This document shows positions 46,909 to 56,918 of a stretch of DNA of 64,000 bases, piece by piece (the stretch's first letter is position 1; each line of letters opens with the position of its first letter). The notes beneath the pieces were generated by a model. The model had not been told where the DNA came from. It saw nothing but the letters and a program-made list of their open reading frames with translations, and made no database searches. A program made the translations under genes and the position numbers. The stretch is from Barthelona sp. PCE (Eukaryota > Metamonada: BaSk clade), in assembly GCA_040285745.1 (NCBI GenBank), contig JAUFOR010000001.1:186001-250000 (forward strand), in the 5' to 3' direction.

Positions 46909-47130
46909 ATGTATATGTATTATGCCCTAGAAACTCAAAAATGGAGAAAATTTTGAACAAAAAATGAGGTTTTCTCCGTTGTTAAAGGATAGAAATGGGA
47001 TATCGATGTTTTGTATGTATTTCTGGAAAAAACTTCCTCTGTTGGTGGGAAATACTGCATTTCACAGTTCTCAACGATTATTATTACTGCTTCATTGAAA
47101 TGTATTTGTATTTATTTCCTTTTCAACTTG

Positions 47131-48924
47131 ATGACTGAGCTTCACACAACTCTTATCAAGTTCTTGCATAAAAACAGCCAGGTCAAGGAACAGGAGGAAG
47201 GTACTTCTAATAATGTTTCAGCTTCAGATTATACAGCTCCAGTCAATTCAGCACAGGGTTTATTCACACCATTAGGTCCTCCAATGGGCTCAGTCAGCTC
47301 CCCACGATCATCAATGACTGATAAATCTGCTTCAAAATCATTTCTTTGGATGGTTGACGACATTCTGCAGTCTGAGAGCTTTAGAAACATGACATCTGAG
47401 GATGAACTTGTGTGGATAGAATCTTTAGTCATTAAGGCGAACGAGGGAGACAGGGAGGCGTATGATGTACTTTATTCGATTTTTGTTGATCAGCAAGAAG
47501 AGAGGCAGAAGAAGAAGAAGAAGCACAGGCGTCTAAAGCGGAGCTCTATACGCAGGGTTCTGGAAACAGCTGGAAACCATGGAAGATCAGTCATAGGATA
47601 TCTTTCAACACAGTTATGGTATCGCACAGAACATGAAGCTCCATCAACGCTTTTGTTGTTGGAGACACACCATGCTCACCTGAAGCTTCTCTTTATAGCC
47701 TTCCCAGATTCAGATTTCAGCCAGATACAGGTCTTCCATGGAGGTTCATCTTTGACCCCCATTGAAGTTAATGTTGTACATATGGGCTACCCAGCAAAGA
47801 GCGCGAACTGCATCAGGTTCCTAGAGGGGGATTACGCTGAGTTAGAGAAGGAAGAGACGAAGTTGAAAGTCGCAGCCTTTGAGGCCCGCTTTGTGGTTGA
47901 TTCCACAACTAAGCACTTGATTTTGGCGTTTCCGGATGACTCTCGCTTGGCAGGGCTCAACGTCATGGCGCTCAACGATGATAGTGTAACCGGGTTTACA
48001 CCCGTGCCCGATGTGATTTTGAGCGTGGAGCCAACGGCTGTTGAATCACCACAGCCTCTATCAGCCGTAGAAGAGCCTGCAGTTAATGATGAGGCAGAGG
48101 AGATCAAGATGAGAGCAGTTAATGATGCTGCAAAGCAGCAAGATGAGATTCGCATGCTTAATGAAATGATAAAGGAGGTTGTCAAAACACCCGTCAAGAA
48201 GAATGAGACAAAGACAGCTGAGGTCCAGGCGACACAGAAGACATCAGTTTCACACACACAACATTGTACAGTCATGGTGAATGCTGAAGTACAGAACGTA
48301 GCAGAGACTCAGGACGTAGGTGTTCAGGCAGACTTCACACCTCTTGTTATTGGAAGCGGAATTGCATATGTATATCCCGTAGGGAATTCCTTAAAAGCAG
48401 TCGATTCTCCCAAAATAACAACGTGTGTTGCCCCCGTCACCCCCAGTCGCATGACACCTATCCTTGACTCACCTTTGCCAAAGGCCAAGTTCGTAACAGA
48501 CCCCATTATAGACGATGATGATATTGTAACCAAGCGGATAACTTTCAGTGACGAAGTAATAGTTTTTGATGAAAATGACGATGTGCTTGATATGGATGGC
48601 ATGTCTACGCCACCAAAGCTTAGCCCCGAACCGACTGTTTGTTTGGAACTGGATACACCCCCTAGAAAGATTCAAAAAGTAGGTGTGAGGCATAGTGACG
48701 TCATTTATTATCACGTTTCAACGTTTTTCAACAGTATATACCGTTCAGTGTGCCGTGAGATCTCAGATATGGTCGAGAAGACGGAGCAATTAGTTGAATG
48801 GGATGAAGATGAAAAGTACGCATTGAGAGTTACTCTTGCCATTGATGACTATCTCAGTAAGACCGCAAACAGCCTTGTACAGAACGCAGTTATCAACGCC
48901 CAGGCTCAGCAGTCTCCGGTTTAA
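47131..48924 (+). CDS. Hypothetical multidomain protein
   Basis: 597 residues from the ATG at 47131, which follows TTTCCTTTTCAACTTG; the open frame extends upstream to 47011 but the extra 40 residues look non-coding. Features in order: Ser/Pro-rich linker, a helical segment around 70-125 with a basic run of Lys-Lys-Lys-Lys-Lys-His-Arg-Arg, a beta-rich folded region at ~150-290, a long charged linker with TP sites ('VTPSRMTP', 'DTPPRK') and a short helical C-terminus at ~530-597. TP/SP clusters suggest cyclin-dependent or MAP kinase targets. No family recognised. The last 32 coding bases overlap the convergent gene. Confidence 0.65.
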   Translation: MTELHTTLIKFLHKNSQVKEQEEGTSNNVSASDYTAPVNSAQGLFTPLGPPMGSVSSPRSSMTDKSASKSFLWMVDDILQSESFRNMTSEDELVWIESLVIKANEGDREAYDVLYSIFVDQQEERQKKKKKHRRLKRSSIRRVLETAGNHGRSVIGYLSTQLWYRTEHEAPSTLLLLETHHAHLKLLFIAFPDSDFSQIQVFHGGSSLTPIEVNVVHMGYPAKSANCIRFLEGDYAELEKEETKLKVAAFEARFVVDSTTKHLILAFPDDSRLAGLNVMALNDDSVTGFTPVPDVILSVEPTAVESPQPLSAVEEPAVNDEAEEIKMRAVNDAAKQQDEIRMLNEMIKEVVKTPVKKNETKTAEVQATQKTSVSHTQHCTVMVNAEVQNVAETQDVGVQADFTPLVIGSGIAYVYPVGNSLKAVDSPKITTCVAPVTPSRMTPILDSPLPKAKFVTDPIIDDDDIVTKRITFSDEVIVFDENDDVLDMDGMSTPPKLSPEPTVCLELDTPPRKIQKVGVRHSDVIYYHVSTFFNSIYRSVCREISDMVEKTEQLVEWDEDEKYALRVTLAIDDYLSKTANSLVQNAVINAQAQQSPV

Positions 48925-51193
48925 TCGAGGACATCATGCTGGATAGTCGCATGATTTTATCTTCGTCTTTACGCACCTCATCAACCAGTTCAAACACTTC
49001 TCGTTCTAGATTATCAATAAAGTCCGATTCTTTGATGCGTTGCTGCAGAGAGTCATACTTCTGAAGAACATCACGATGGTTCTTCAACAGAAGTGCGTAC
49101 TCATCTATGTGTTTGGTGATTTCCTCCTTCTGCTTCGTAATTTGGTTGCCTAATTCGGCGGTTACAGCTTTTTCGGTGGTCAAACGTTTGTTGATTGTGT
49201 TTCTTTCCTCCTCCAGAACAGCTACACGTTTCTTTGCACTATTGAGCAACTTCTCGGTCTGAAGAAGATCGGCTTTTATCGTTGCAACATTCTGTAGCAG
49301 AACGCTCTGATTTGCAGCTTCAGATTCACGTTGCTTTTGTGCCAGTTCCTTAATGGACTGAATTTCCGCCGCACTCATGTATTTCAAAGCAGTAATACTG
49401 TTCTGTATGCTCGACATCATGTATTCGAGGTCATCATTAGCATGCTGCAACTCAAAGCGTACAACACTGGATAGCCCTTTTAGTGAATGCCTGAATTCAC
49501 CCAGTTGTTCAGTGATCTGATGTGTGTCTGTTAATGTATTCTTGTCACGTTCCGATAACGTGTGCTGCAGAGCTTCGGTCTTGGTGCGAAGAGCTTCATA
49601 TTTGTCAGGGTACTCGCTCAAATTGTTGATTTGCGACTTTAGTGCCTGTATAGTTTTTGTTTTCTCGCTGACTACCGCCTCGATAGCTTCAACGTTGGTT
49701 TGGAGCTCAGTGTTCTTGGATGTCACACGTGCGTTCTCTTCAAAAACATCGTCGACACGCTTTGCTCGTTCGTCAACGCTCTCCAACTGTGCCTCAAGCG
49801 CTGCGTTTCTCTCTGTGAGCTGTTCAATTTGTTTTAAGTGTATTTGTGTGGAATTTGTGGTCTGCATTGTCATCATCTCAGATTCCCAAGTTTTTTCTTC
49901 TGTGGCCATTAACGCTGTCTTGCACTTTTCCCTCAGATCAGCATTCTCCTCTTGCAGCTTGCGCACGTTTTGCACAACATCATCGCCAACAATTTCAACA
50001 AGCTCTTTGTGTAAAGATACAGTCGGCTTAGCACGGCGAATCTGTGCTTGAAGACAGGCAACATGGTCTTCCACATCAACCATCAGCTTCTTTTTGTATT
50101 CTTCCATTGCAGTTTCGTGTTGTCGGACCAAAACTAGACGCTTCGCCTCAAGCATCTCGTCTACAGTTGCTTGAGAGTATATGTTCTTCCCTACCGCGTC
50201 GATCTTCTCTCGCATAAGCTCATGGTACGTTTGCAACTTGCGCTGGACTTCTGTCTCGATAACACTTTCGTTGGACTTTCGAACATGATCTAGTTCTTCT
50301 CTTAAAAGGCAAGCCTTCTGCTGCTCACGTGTGTACTCAGTCTGCATATCTTCATAGTTCTTTTGCATTGTTTTATACTCGAGGGAGACGGTTTTATGTT
50401 TCTTTAACAAATCAACTAAAATTCCTTGACTTTCTTCTACACGTCGACCTATCTCGTGCTCTCTCTTTTTCATAGCAGCGGATTCCTCACTCAATACATC
50501 TACTTCCGCCTTAAGACGATTTCTATCGTGCCTTAACCGTTTGTTTTCACCATCCAGCTGTGTAATACGTGCCCGACTTACCAAGTCAGCCTCGCAAAGC
50601 TCAATGAGCTCCTCCACCTCGCTTCGCATGCCGCGCACCTCACTGCGGATCGCTGGGACATCTAAATATACGTCTTTTTCAGTATAAACGTTGACAAGTC
50701 CATTACTTTTTTTTAGGTCTTTGTTTTGTTCCTTCAGTAAAGCCATCTCTTCTGTAACAAGGGCCAGCTGCTTGCGGAGCTCGTCTGCTTCCCTTGATAA
50801 TTCATTTGTCTCCATCTCTCCAAGTTGTACGAGTTCACGACAAACACTTGAGTTCATTGTTGCATTGTCCAGCACTTCTACATTTTCTGCCCGTGCCCTA
50901 AGCATCGCGTTGAGTGACTGTAGGTTGTCAATCTGGGTTGAAAGTTCTGCTACGTTCTCTGATTGCTCAAGCTTTGTTATCTTTTCTTGAAGTGTTTGAA
51001 TCAAATCGATGTGAAATGTGCTGAGAGATCCCTCTATCAATTCGAGGATCCTATGCGGAATGTACTGAGCTGTTGAATCGTCGTTTTTCATGACTTTGAT
51101 TGCTGGATCGTTCATACAGCATTCTGAGCATGTTTTAGAGACCACATCTGCAATGCGGTCCAGATGCTGAGTTAAATATTGCTCACCATCCAT
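48893..51193 (-). CDS. Long coiled-coil protein
   Basis: 766 residues from the ATG at 51193, after TTTTTCCCATTTCTC; an upstream TTG extends the frame by 12 codons without support. Residues 1-75 are non-coil with Cys residues ('CSECCMN'); 80-750 are almost continuous heptads. No motor, CH or known terminal domain. Such rods are common in basal body and cytoskeletal structures of flagellates. Its 3' coding end overlaps the opposite gene by 32 bases, each strand using the shared DNA for protein. Confidence 0.75.
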   Translation of the reverse strand: MDGEQYLTQHLDRIADVVSKTCSECCMNDPAIKVMKNDDSTAQYIPHRILELIEGSLSTFHIDLIQTLQEKITKLEQSENVAELSTQIDNLQSLNAMLRARAENVEVLDNATMNSSVCRELVQLGEMETNELSREADELRKQLALVTEEMALLKEQNKDLKKSNGLVNVYTEKDVYLDVPAIRSEVRGMRSEVEELIELCEADLVSRARITQLDGENKRLRHDRNRLKAEVDVLSEESAAMKKREHEIGRRVEESQGILVDLLKKHKTVSLEYKTMQKNYEDMQTEYTREQQKACLLREELDHVRKSNESVIETEVQRKLQTYHELMREKIDAVGKNIYSQATVDEMLEAKRLVLVRQHETAMEEYKKKLMVDVEDHVACLQAQIRRAKPTVSLHKELVEIVGDDVVQNVRKLQEENADLREKCKTALMATEEKTWESEMMTMQTTNSTQIHLKQIEQLTERNAALEAQLESVDERAKRVDDVFEENARVTSKNTELQTNVEAIEAVVSEKTKTIQALKSQINNLSEYPDKYEALRTKTEALQHTLSERDKNTLTDTHQITEQLGEFRHSLKGLSSVVRFELQHANDDLEYMMSSIQNSITALKYMSAAEIQSIKELAQKQRESEAANQSVLLQNVATIKADLLQTEKLLNSAKKRVAVLEEERNTINKRLTTEKAVTAELGNQITKQKEEITKHIDEYALLLKNHRDVLQKYDSLQQRIKESDFIDNLEREVFELVDEVRKDEDKIMRLSSMMSSIKPETAEPGR

Positions 51194-51377
51194 AAAAAAA
51201 TGAGAAATGGGAAAAATTTGTGAATACAAGGAGATGTATTATCAACGTGCATATTTAGGCGTTTGGGTTACGTTTCATCTCATATGTGCTCGTTTGAAAC
51301 CCAAAAAATTGTATTTACGATTTTTCGTCATTTCTTTCTATTTCGATTTGTTGTAGTATATTTGAACACTAGATCAG

Positions 51378-52112
51378 ATGGAAGCAGCTCTACAATTTTT
51401 GAAAGGGGACTTGGAATCTCATTATGATAAGGAAAAGGGCACAAACGTTACTAAAACAGTGGATAATTCTATTATCGCTTACACAGCACGCTACCCTCAG
51501 AAGTACGCCCCTGACAAGATCATGCAGGCACACAGAGACATTGTGAGAGAGTTTAATTCAGAAAAAATTCATATTCGTGGTATTCTTATCGTTCTACCCA
51601 AGGTTTGCGTTCATGTCTTGGAAGGAGATTACGCCGACATCTTGCGTATTGCAACCCGTTTTCATATGGATGAGGTGGAAATGAATATCGTCGACACCAA
51701 CGTTTTCCTTACTTGTTCAGATTGTCCAATTCGTTTCAGAGGTTGGGACTCCATCGTCATCAACTCTATTCCTGCGGAAGTCGATATGGTTGAGGAAGAA
51801 CAGGCCATCACAAGCGCCCGACGACTTCGAAAGATCTTATTGGCTCTTGGGGACCACGTAGTAACATTACCCGAGAGTGAAGTAACTGCGTTTCTCCTGC
51901 GCGTTAAGGACACAAACCCCACCCTCATTCCATCAGACGAGAACATCCGAGTTGTTATGGAGAGTGCGTCTGCTTTCCCCAATTTGCTGGAGTGGGAGGA
52001 AATCTTTAGACAGGCATACGAGACCGAGTTGGTCACGGACAAGATGGTACCGGTGCTGCAGCCCATGAAAATTCCATTGGTGATGCCAGAGATACCCGTT
52101 GTTGAAGAATAA
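51378..52112 (+). CDS. BLUF-fold-like protein, possibly TEX47-related
   Basis: 244 residues. Residues ~60-125 show the ferredoxin-like pattern of BLUF-type domains: 'IHIRGILIVLPKVCVHVLEG', 'ILRIATRFHMDEVEMNIVDT' and 'CPIRFRGWDSIVIN', that is a GxLxxxxxxFxxxLEG strand-turn, a helix and a final strand. The flavin-binding residues of true BLUF photoreceptors are not evident, so light sensing is not claimed; animal TEX47 has a similar flavinless fold and is linked to cilia or sperm. The C-terminal part is helical, ending in a Pro-rich tail. It lies 12 bases from the convergent RWD gene. Assignment is by pattern only. Confidence 0.5.
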   Translation: MEAALQFLKGDLESHYDKEKGTNVTKTVDNSIIAYTARYPQKYAPDKIMQAHRDIVREFNSEKIHIRGILIVLPKVCVHVLEGDYADILRIATRFHMDEVEMNIVDTNVFLTCSDCPIRFRGWDSIVINSIPAEVDMVEEEQAITSARRLRKILLALGDHVVTLPESEVTAFLLRVKDTNPTLIPSDENIRVVMESASAFPNLLEWEEIFRQAYETELVTDKMVPVLQPMKIPLVMPEIPVVEE

Positions 52113-52124
52113 ACAGTGTACCAT

Positions 52125-52712
52125 TTATTTCCGTTGTTGTTGTTGTTGTTCATCTTCTGCTTTCTTCTGTGTAAACCATTCCTTACCAGTTTGACGTCCA
52201 GCATGAACTGATGCATATACTTGTTGTAGATTGCTCACCTTAGCATCGATGTAGTTCTGGAAAGATTGGCGACTGAAAGGTTCACCGATCGTGAGCTGAC
52301 CGGAGCTATACTTGCTTAAGAGTTGTTGCATGATTTGATCATAGTTAGTGTCATCTTCAACTTCTTCTTCCTCAGCTTCTTCCTCAATTTCTTCTTTCTT
52401 GGTTGAAGCAACTTGCTCAACGTGCTCGTGCATTTGGCAGTACATCTGTATGTGTGAGAATATCGAAAAAAGCATTTCACAACCAACAAGAATTGATGTG
52501 AGTTCATTAAGTTCAGTGTGGAACTGCTCGTCTTCGATTCTCGGCTCAAACGTGATTTCCGGCGGTACCATTGGATATTCACCTTCGCAGACTAATGTAA
52601 CTGTGAGAGAATCACCATTAAATGGAGCTATTGTGAATGTAACTGTTTTGTCATCATGTTGCACCTCGGGAAAGATACCCTTGAGCATCTCAACTTCCAT
52701 ATCAAGGTCCAT
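52125..52712 (-). CDS. RWD-domain protein, RWDD1/Gir2-like DFRP
   Basis: 195 residues. RWD domain at ~1-105 ('VEMLKGIFPEV', 'EGEYPMVPPEITFEP', matching YPxxxPxI), an acidic stretch at ~108-125, then a C-terminal segment 'GEPFSRQSFQNYIDAKV' and 'QTGKEWFTQ' that resembles the DRG-binding region of RWDD1/Gir2 (GTPVTxExFxxWxxxF...SGKxLF). That family binds the DRG2/Rbg2 GTPase and GCN1 and tunes translation under stress. The end is Gln-rich. It fits the family's usual 200-265 residues. Confidence 0.75.
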   Translation of the reverse strand: MDLDMEVEMLKGIFPEVQHDDKTVTFTIAPFNGDSLTVTLVCEGEYPMVPPEITFEPRIEDEQFHTELNELTSILVGCEMLFSIFSHIQMYCQMHEHVEQVASTKKEEIEEEAEEEEVEDDTNYDQIMQQLLSKYSSGQLTIGEPFSRQSFQNYIDAKVSNLQQVYASVHAGRQTGKEWFTQKKAEDEQQQQQRK

Positions 52713-52885
52713 TTTTGTGTTGTGTGTAAGAAAACTTGATACAATTCAGTTGCGATGCTGATGGAGATATGCTGGCTGTGGACCCATTAATCACAGAGTA
52801 TAGTGCTAAAAACTTTCTTACAATGCCTATTAACGATATTGGGAGTTGTATTCATTTTTTTGTGTTCTTTTTCTAATTTTTTGAT

Positions 52886-55800
52886 ATGAGCGGTTTCTTG
52901 GACAGTTTTAATGTCCCGCTTTCGGGTGCAGGAGGGGGATTTTTGTCTCCAGAGAGCACATACACAGATTTTGACACCAGATACATTCCGGACAGATTTT
53001 CGTTTGATAGCGTGGATGCTGCGCTACCAAACCGCGTTATCGACGTTGCAAGCACACAGACATCTGTTTTTCTCGTTTGTGCTGATAACTCTGTTCACAA
53101 CCTGAAGATCATTGATGGAAGAAGCGAATTGTTGCTTGTCTTTCATCAGAACAAAGGAGATATCAGCTATATTCGAGCATCACCCTCTAACAACTTTCTG
53201 TTTTTGAAGAGAAATGGGTTTGAGGTATTTAATATTATGAGGGATCGTTTTGAGACCATTTCCGGTTTTACAGGAGACTTCATGGGCGCCGTTTTTGTCG
53301 AAGATGCTGATGGAGAGAAGCTGATTGTGATATCTTCCGAGGACGCTACAAAATTAACACTCAATCTTTTTTGTTCACAGAACGGGAAGAGGTGGCGTGT
53401 TGAAGAGCGAGCAGACTATTACCTCAACCACCCGATGATTGGATTGGTTAATTTGGAGTTCGTGACGAGGGAGGTCAGTGGAACAAGGCAGCTATCTCTT
53501 TATTTCACAATTAAAGACGCTAACGGTGTCAAGGCGGAACTGCTATCGACGATGGAGCCACGCATTGACGCGCTATTGGAGGCTTACAACGGTCGCAGAG
53601 AGGAGGCTTTTGTCATTGATGGGTTTGATGTTTCACGTTGCAGGAACTGCGCCATTTATGATGATAAATCCACACACTCGACGATTGTAGCGTCGTACGG
53701 GCAGCAGCCGACGACCGCAAGCGAGATGAAGGATACGCTGTTTGTGCGGTGTATATCAAGAAAGGAAGAGATTAACTTCGACCACTCATCGACCGTTGAG
53801 GATGCCACAGACCGCGTTCCCCTCTCGATCCTACAATCTGACTGGCACTTCTTTGTTACATGCGTGGATAACATCGTTGTGTACAACAAGATCCCGTACA
53901 TCAACTCCAATGTGCCACACCAGCTGCGCAGGAAACACTTTGCGTGCGAGGAGTACCCTTTGCCATTCAGGACCCCCCTAAACGAGGATAGCAAGGTATT
54001 CTCCGTAGTATTCTTCGAGTCGATATTCCCCCGTTTTTTCTTGATCAACGGTGTCGATATCATCGAGGTAACAATGCACTGCGAGGAGGAGGACAACTGG
54101 GAGGTATACATGCACCACCAGATGTTCGACAGCGCGTTGAGCTCGTTGGTTTCTAACGATGGTGTTGAGGAGAAGAAGCGCATAATTCACGGCACAGAGG
54201 CACAGCACGTCTACGACGAGGCCAGGCAGGAGTCGGGCGAGGTGGCAGACAGGTTATACAAGCGTGCCGCAAAGTTATGGGCTAAGTCGGATGTGGATTT
54301 TGCCAATGTTTGTCTGAAACTATACAAGAGCAAGGCTTTGAGTGTTTACCTTAAGCAGCTGCTGAGCCATGACTGGTATAGTGAAGACACACGTCAGGTT
54401 GCTCTCAAGATGCTTGGAATTGAGTTCCAAACACAGCGGATCATGGAGACAAAGTCGATAACGAAACGTGCTGAGTTGTTGGAGGAGCTTGGCTCACTGG
54501 TTGTCACGCGTCCGAATCAGGATGGCGAGGACCCCTTCTCGCACGTCATTGATAGGGTGTTTTCGACTGCGAGCGAGTACGGAGATATGGCTGTTCTTCT
54601 AACCATTGCTGAAGCAACCAACGATTACCAGAAGCTCATATTTATTTACCTCCAGATCGACAAGACACACAAAACGGTGCGCTCTCCGATGACTCAGGAG
54701 ATGATCGACATCCTTGAACATATCGAGTCATTTGATGCGAGAACGATTACAGAGAGCCAGGCCAAGTCGATTGCGCGTTACATGGAAGCGATATTCATGA
54801 CGCTGCACGCAGAAGCAATTGAACGTGGTCGCGCCATCCTTGATGACATTGTTGCAATGTGTGGAAACGAGCGCCTCGTTGCAATGAAGAGGAGGATGAG
54901 GAATTTTGTTGAGCTGGCCATTGATTGCATCATACTCAGCAACGATAAAGATTTGGTGTACAACTTCTCTCCCATTTTATGCGAGCATGAGACAAACGTT
55001 GCGCTCAAGCAGAACGTACTGCAGAAGACAGTTGATATGTGGAAGAGAATTGACGGCTTGGAACCTGTTAAGCTTCTCCCTGCGCTGATTCAGACCGAAC
55101 TTGCAGAGTGGTCTCGCGAGGACGTTGACGAGCAGAAAGAAATCGAGCGGGAAGGTAAGGCAGATATGCGTACAAAGTTACTTGCTTATCAGTACCTGCA
55201 GTCAACTTTTGAGAAGTTAAAGTTAGGTGGTCAGTTGGAAAGTATAACGCCTTCTCTGTGCAACATATACGGTTTCTTGTTGATTGAACTTGAAAAGGAT
55301 GAGGCATTCCTTGTTTTCTTCGACACGACAGACAGTATTGAGAAAACAGATTTGCACTATCTTCTTAGAGTGGCACGGAGGAAGCGTGATTCCTCAGCAA
55401 AGTTCCGTATTTTGGGTCATCTATACTTCAAGCTGAAGCTTTACGAAGACGCTTTGAGTGTTTTACTAACCAACGAAGAGACGGAACTCGCGCTCAATCT
55501 TTTACGTGATTCAGATCTGGATAACAGCAGCAAGAACAGGCTTAACCTTTTGTTCGCAAAGAACTGCTTTGATCAGGGCCATTTCGACAAGGTTCTGGAG
55601 GATCTGAAACAGAAGTTGGGATCGTCAGCCGATCTTGATAAGCTGGTCGTTGATCTCCTCCCGTTTATTCCCCCGTCAACGACGCTCGGAACACTCAAGA
55701 AGAACGTTATCATGAGCTTAACAAACAGTGATAGCTCAATGAAGCAAGCCCAGCTTAATCTGAACAGACTGGTCGAGACGACAAAGTTCTTGGATGAGTT

Positions 55801-56260
55801 GGAACAAAGGTTTGATGCGCTCCCGGTGGTCATGTCAACCGCTGCAATGTGTCATTCTTGTGGAGATCCAGTGTGGGGTACTAAGTTCTTCACTTTCCCG
55901 TGTGGTCACGCGTTTCACAGTGACAGGTGCATGATGAAGTATAGAAAGCGGCTTGGAGTCAGTAACGGTGTCCTGGATAGGGCAGCAGATACCCTGAGTG
56001 CTTTACAGAAACTGCGATCAAGCGGTCCGAAATTGGAGGAGGAGTTGGCAGTTTACGGCTTTAACGCAGAGGAAGAGTCCGCTCCTGATTTCCTGGAGAG
56101 GCTTATTGAGAGCCAGGAACAGTTCCTTAACGAAACGTTGGGTGAGAGTTGTCCAGTGTGTGGATATATTGCTATCAAGAGCGCCACGAACCCGTATTCG
56201 ATTAATAAGATGTTCACAGATACAGAAAACAGCAAGTACGCTAAATGGGATAGATCATAG
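52886..56260 (+). CDS. VPS18: VPS18-like subunit of HOPS/CORVET tethering complexes
   Basis: 1124 residues. N-terminal beta-propeller (~1-370; 'LVCADNSVHNLKIIDGRSEL', 'WHFFVTCVDNIVVYNKIPY'), a central helical solenoid of clathrin-repeat type (~440-960, including 'EDALSVLLTNEETELALNLL'), and a C-terminal zinc region: 'MCHSCGDPVWGTKFFTFPCG' starting at Cys989, followed by HAFH, and a second 'CPVCG' at 1089-1093. The CxxC...CGHxFHxxC order is that of the Vps18 RING, and the overall layout fits VPS18 better than VPS11 or VPS41. It works in fusion of late endosomes and lysosome-like vacuoles. The plus-strand ATG is 174 bases from the divergent RWD gene. Confidence 0.88.
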   Translation: MSGFLDSFNVPLSGAGGGFLSPESTYTDFDTRYIPDRFSFDSVDAALPNRVIDVASTQTSVFLVCADNSVHNLKIIDGRSELLLVFHQNKGDISYIRASPSNNFLFLKRNGFEVFNIMRDRFETISGFTGDFMGAVFVEDADGEKLIVISSEDATKLTLNLFCSQNGKRWRVEERADYYLNHPMIGLVNLEFVTREVSGTRQLSLYFTIKDANGVKAELLSTMEPRIDALLEAYNGRREEAFVIDGFDVSRCRNCAIYDDKSTHSTIVASYGQQPTTASEMKDTLFVRCISRKEEINFDHSSTVEDATDRVPLSILQSDWHFFVTCVDNIVVYNKIPYINSNVPHQLRRKHFACEEYPLPFRTPLNEDSKVFSVVFFESIFPRFFLINGVDIIEVTMHCEEEDNWEVYMHHQMFDSALSSLVSNDGVEEKKRIIHGTEAQHVYDEARQESGEVADRLYKRAAKLWAKSDVDFANVCLKLYKSKALSVYLKQLLSHDWYSEDTRQVALKMLGIEFQTQRIMETKSITKRAELLEELGSLVVTRPNQDGEDPFSHVIDRVFSTASEYGDMAVLLTIAEATNDYQKLIFIYLQIDKTHKTVRSPMTQEMIDILEHIESFDARTITESQAKSIARYMEAIFMTLHAEAIERGRAILDDIVAMCGNERLVAMKRRMRNFVELAIDCIILSNDKDLVYNFSPILCEHETNVALKQNVLQKTVDMWKRIDGLEPVKLLPALIQTELAEWSREDVDEQKEIEREGKADMRTKLLAYQYLQSTFEKLKLGGQLESITPSLCNIYGFLLIELEKDEAFLVFFDTTDSIEKTDLHYLLRVARRKRDSSAKFRILGHLYFKLKLYEDALSVLLTNEETELALNLLRDSDLDNSSKNRLNLLFAKNCFDQGHFDKVLEDLKQKLGSSADLDKLVVDLLPFIPPSTTLGTLKKNVIMSLTNSDSSMKQAQLNLNRLVETTKFLDELEQRFDALPVVMSTAAMCHSCGDPVWGTKFFTFPCGHAFHSDRCMMKYRKRLGVSNGVLDRAADTLSALQKLRSSGPKLEEELAVYGFNAEEESAPDFLERLIESQEQFLNETLGESCPVCGYIAIKSATNPYSINKMFTDTENSKYAKWDRS

Positions 56261-56356
56261 AAGTAAATATGTACGTATTGTTGTTTTTGCAAAATCTCCC
56301 CTTTACATTTTTATTTTTCCGCATTTTAATTTGGAAGGAAAAGGAAGCACTCGCAG

Positions 56357-56881
56357 ATGCCCGTTTTTGGATTGTTGAACACTGAAGAAAAACCACACAA
56401 ACTCACTTATGATTCTCTATTACGTCCTGAGATTATAGCTAGGATTAAGACACAGATAATGAAGAAAAAGGTCGAAAAAGCAGCTGAGAAGAACAGGAAT
56501 AGATCAGTAGATAAAGAGCTGATTGCCAAGTACAGAAAAAATTATAAGGAGGCTGATCGGGAAATTATAGAACAGTTGAAGGCGACAAAGCAGAAGATTA
56601 AAGAGTCACACCAAAAGAGATCCACATTAGCGAAAAAGTTTGAGAAAGCTCTAGAAAAAGAAAAAGAGCAAGCTACTAAGCAGGAGGAAAAAACTGAAAA
56701 GAAGTCTAGTTTCATGACACAACCACGTCCACACAAGCCAGTACCTCAACCATCCGCTAAAGGTCCGAGATCACAAAACCAACGTCCTGGACGTGTATCG
56801 GGTATGCCAATGTTGTCAGGTCCGCCCATGTCGTACGCTCCAGTTCGTACGATTCCACAAATGGTACCGCAAAGGTGGTGA
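56357..56881 (+). CDS. Hypothetical small coiled-coil protein
   Basis: 174 residues. Residues ~30-120 are a single very charged Lys/Glu helix; 120-174 is Pro/Gln/Arg-rich and disordered ('KPVPQPSAKGPRSQNQRPGR'). The N-terminal 'MPVFGLLNTEEKPHKL' may be a short motif. No family recognised. Head-to-tail between VPS18 (96 bases) and the 1602-residue gene (37 bases), each with its own CCTTT-type tract. Confidence 0.6.
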   Translation: MPVFGLLNTEEKPHKLTYDSLLRPEIIARIKTQIMKKKVEKAAEKNRNRSVDKELIAKYRKNYKEADREIIEQLKATKQKIKESHQKRSTLAKKFEKALEKEKEQATKQEEKTEKKSSFMTQPRPHKPVPQPSAKGPRSQNQRPGRVSGMPMLSGPPMSYAPVRTIPQMVPQRW

Positions 56882-56918
56882 ATAATAAAAAATCGTTTTC
56901 TATCTTTTTTCCTTTCTC

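Noticed and set aside
47011-47130. Hydrophobic N-terminal extension that could be read as a signal anchor
   Set aside because: The CCTTTTC element lies inside it, just before the ATG at 47131, so it is most likely untranslated leader.
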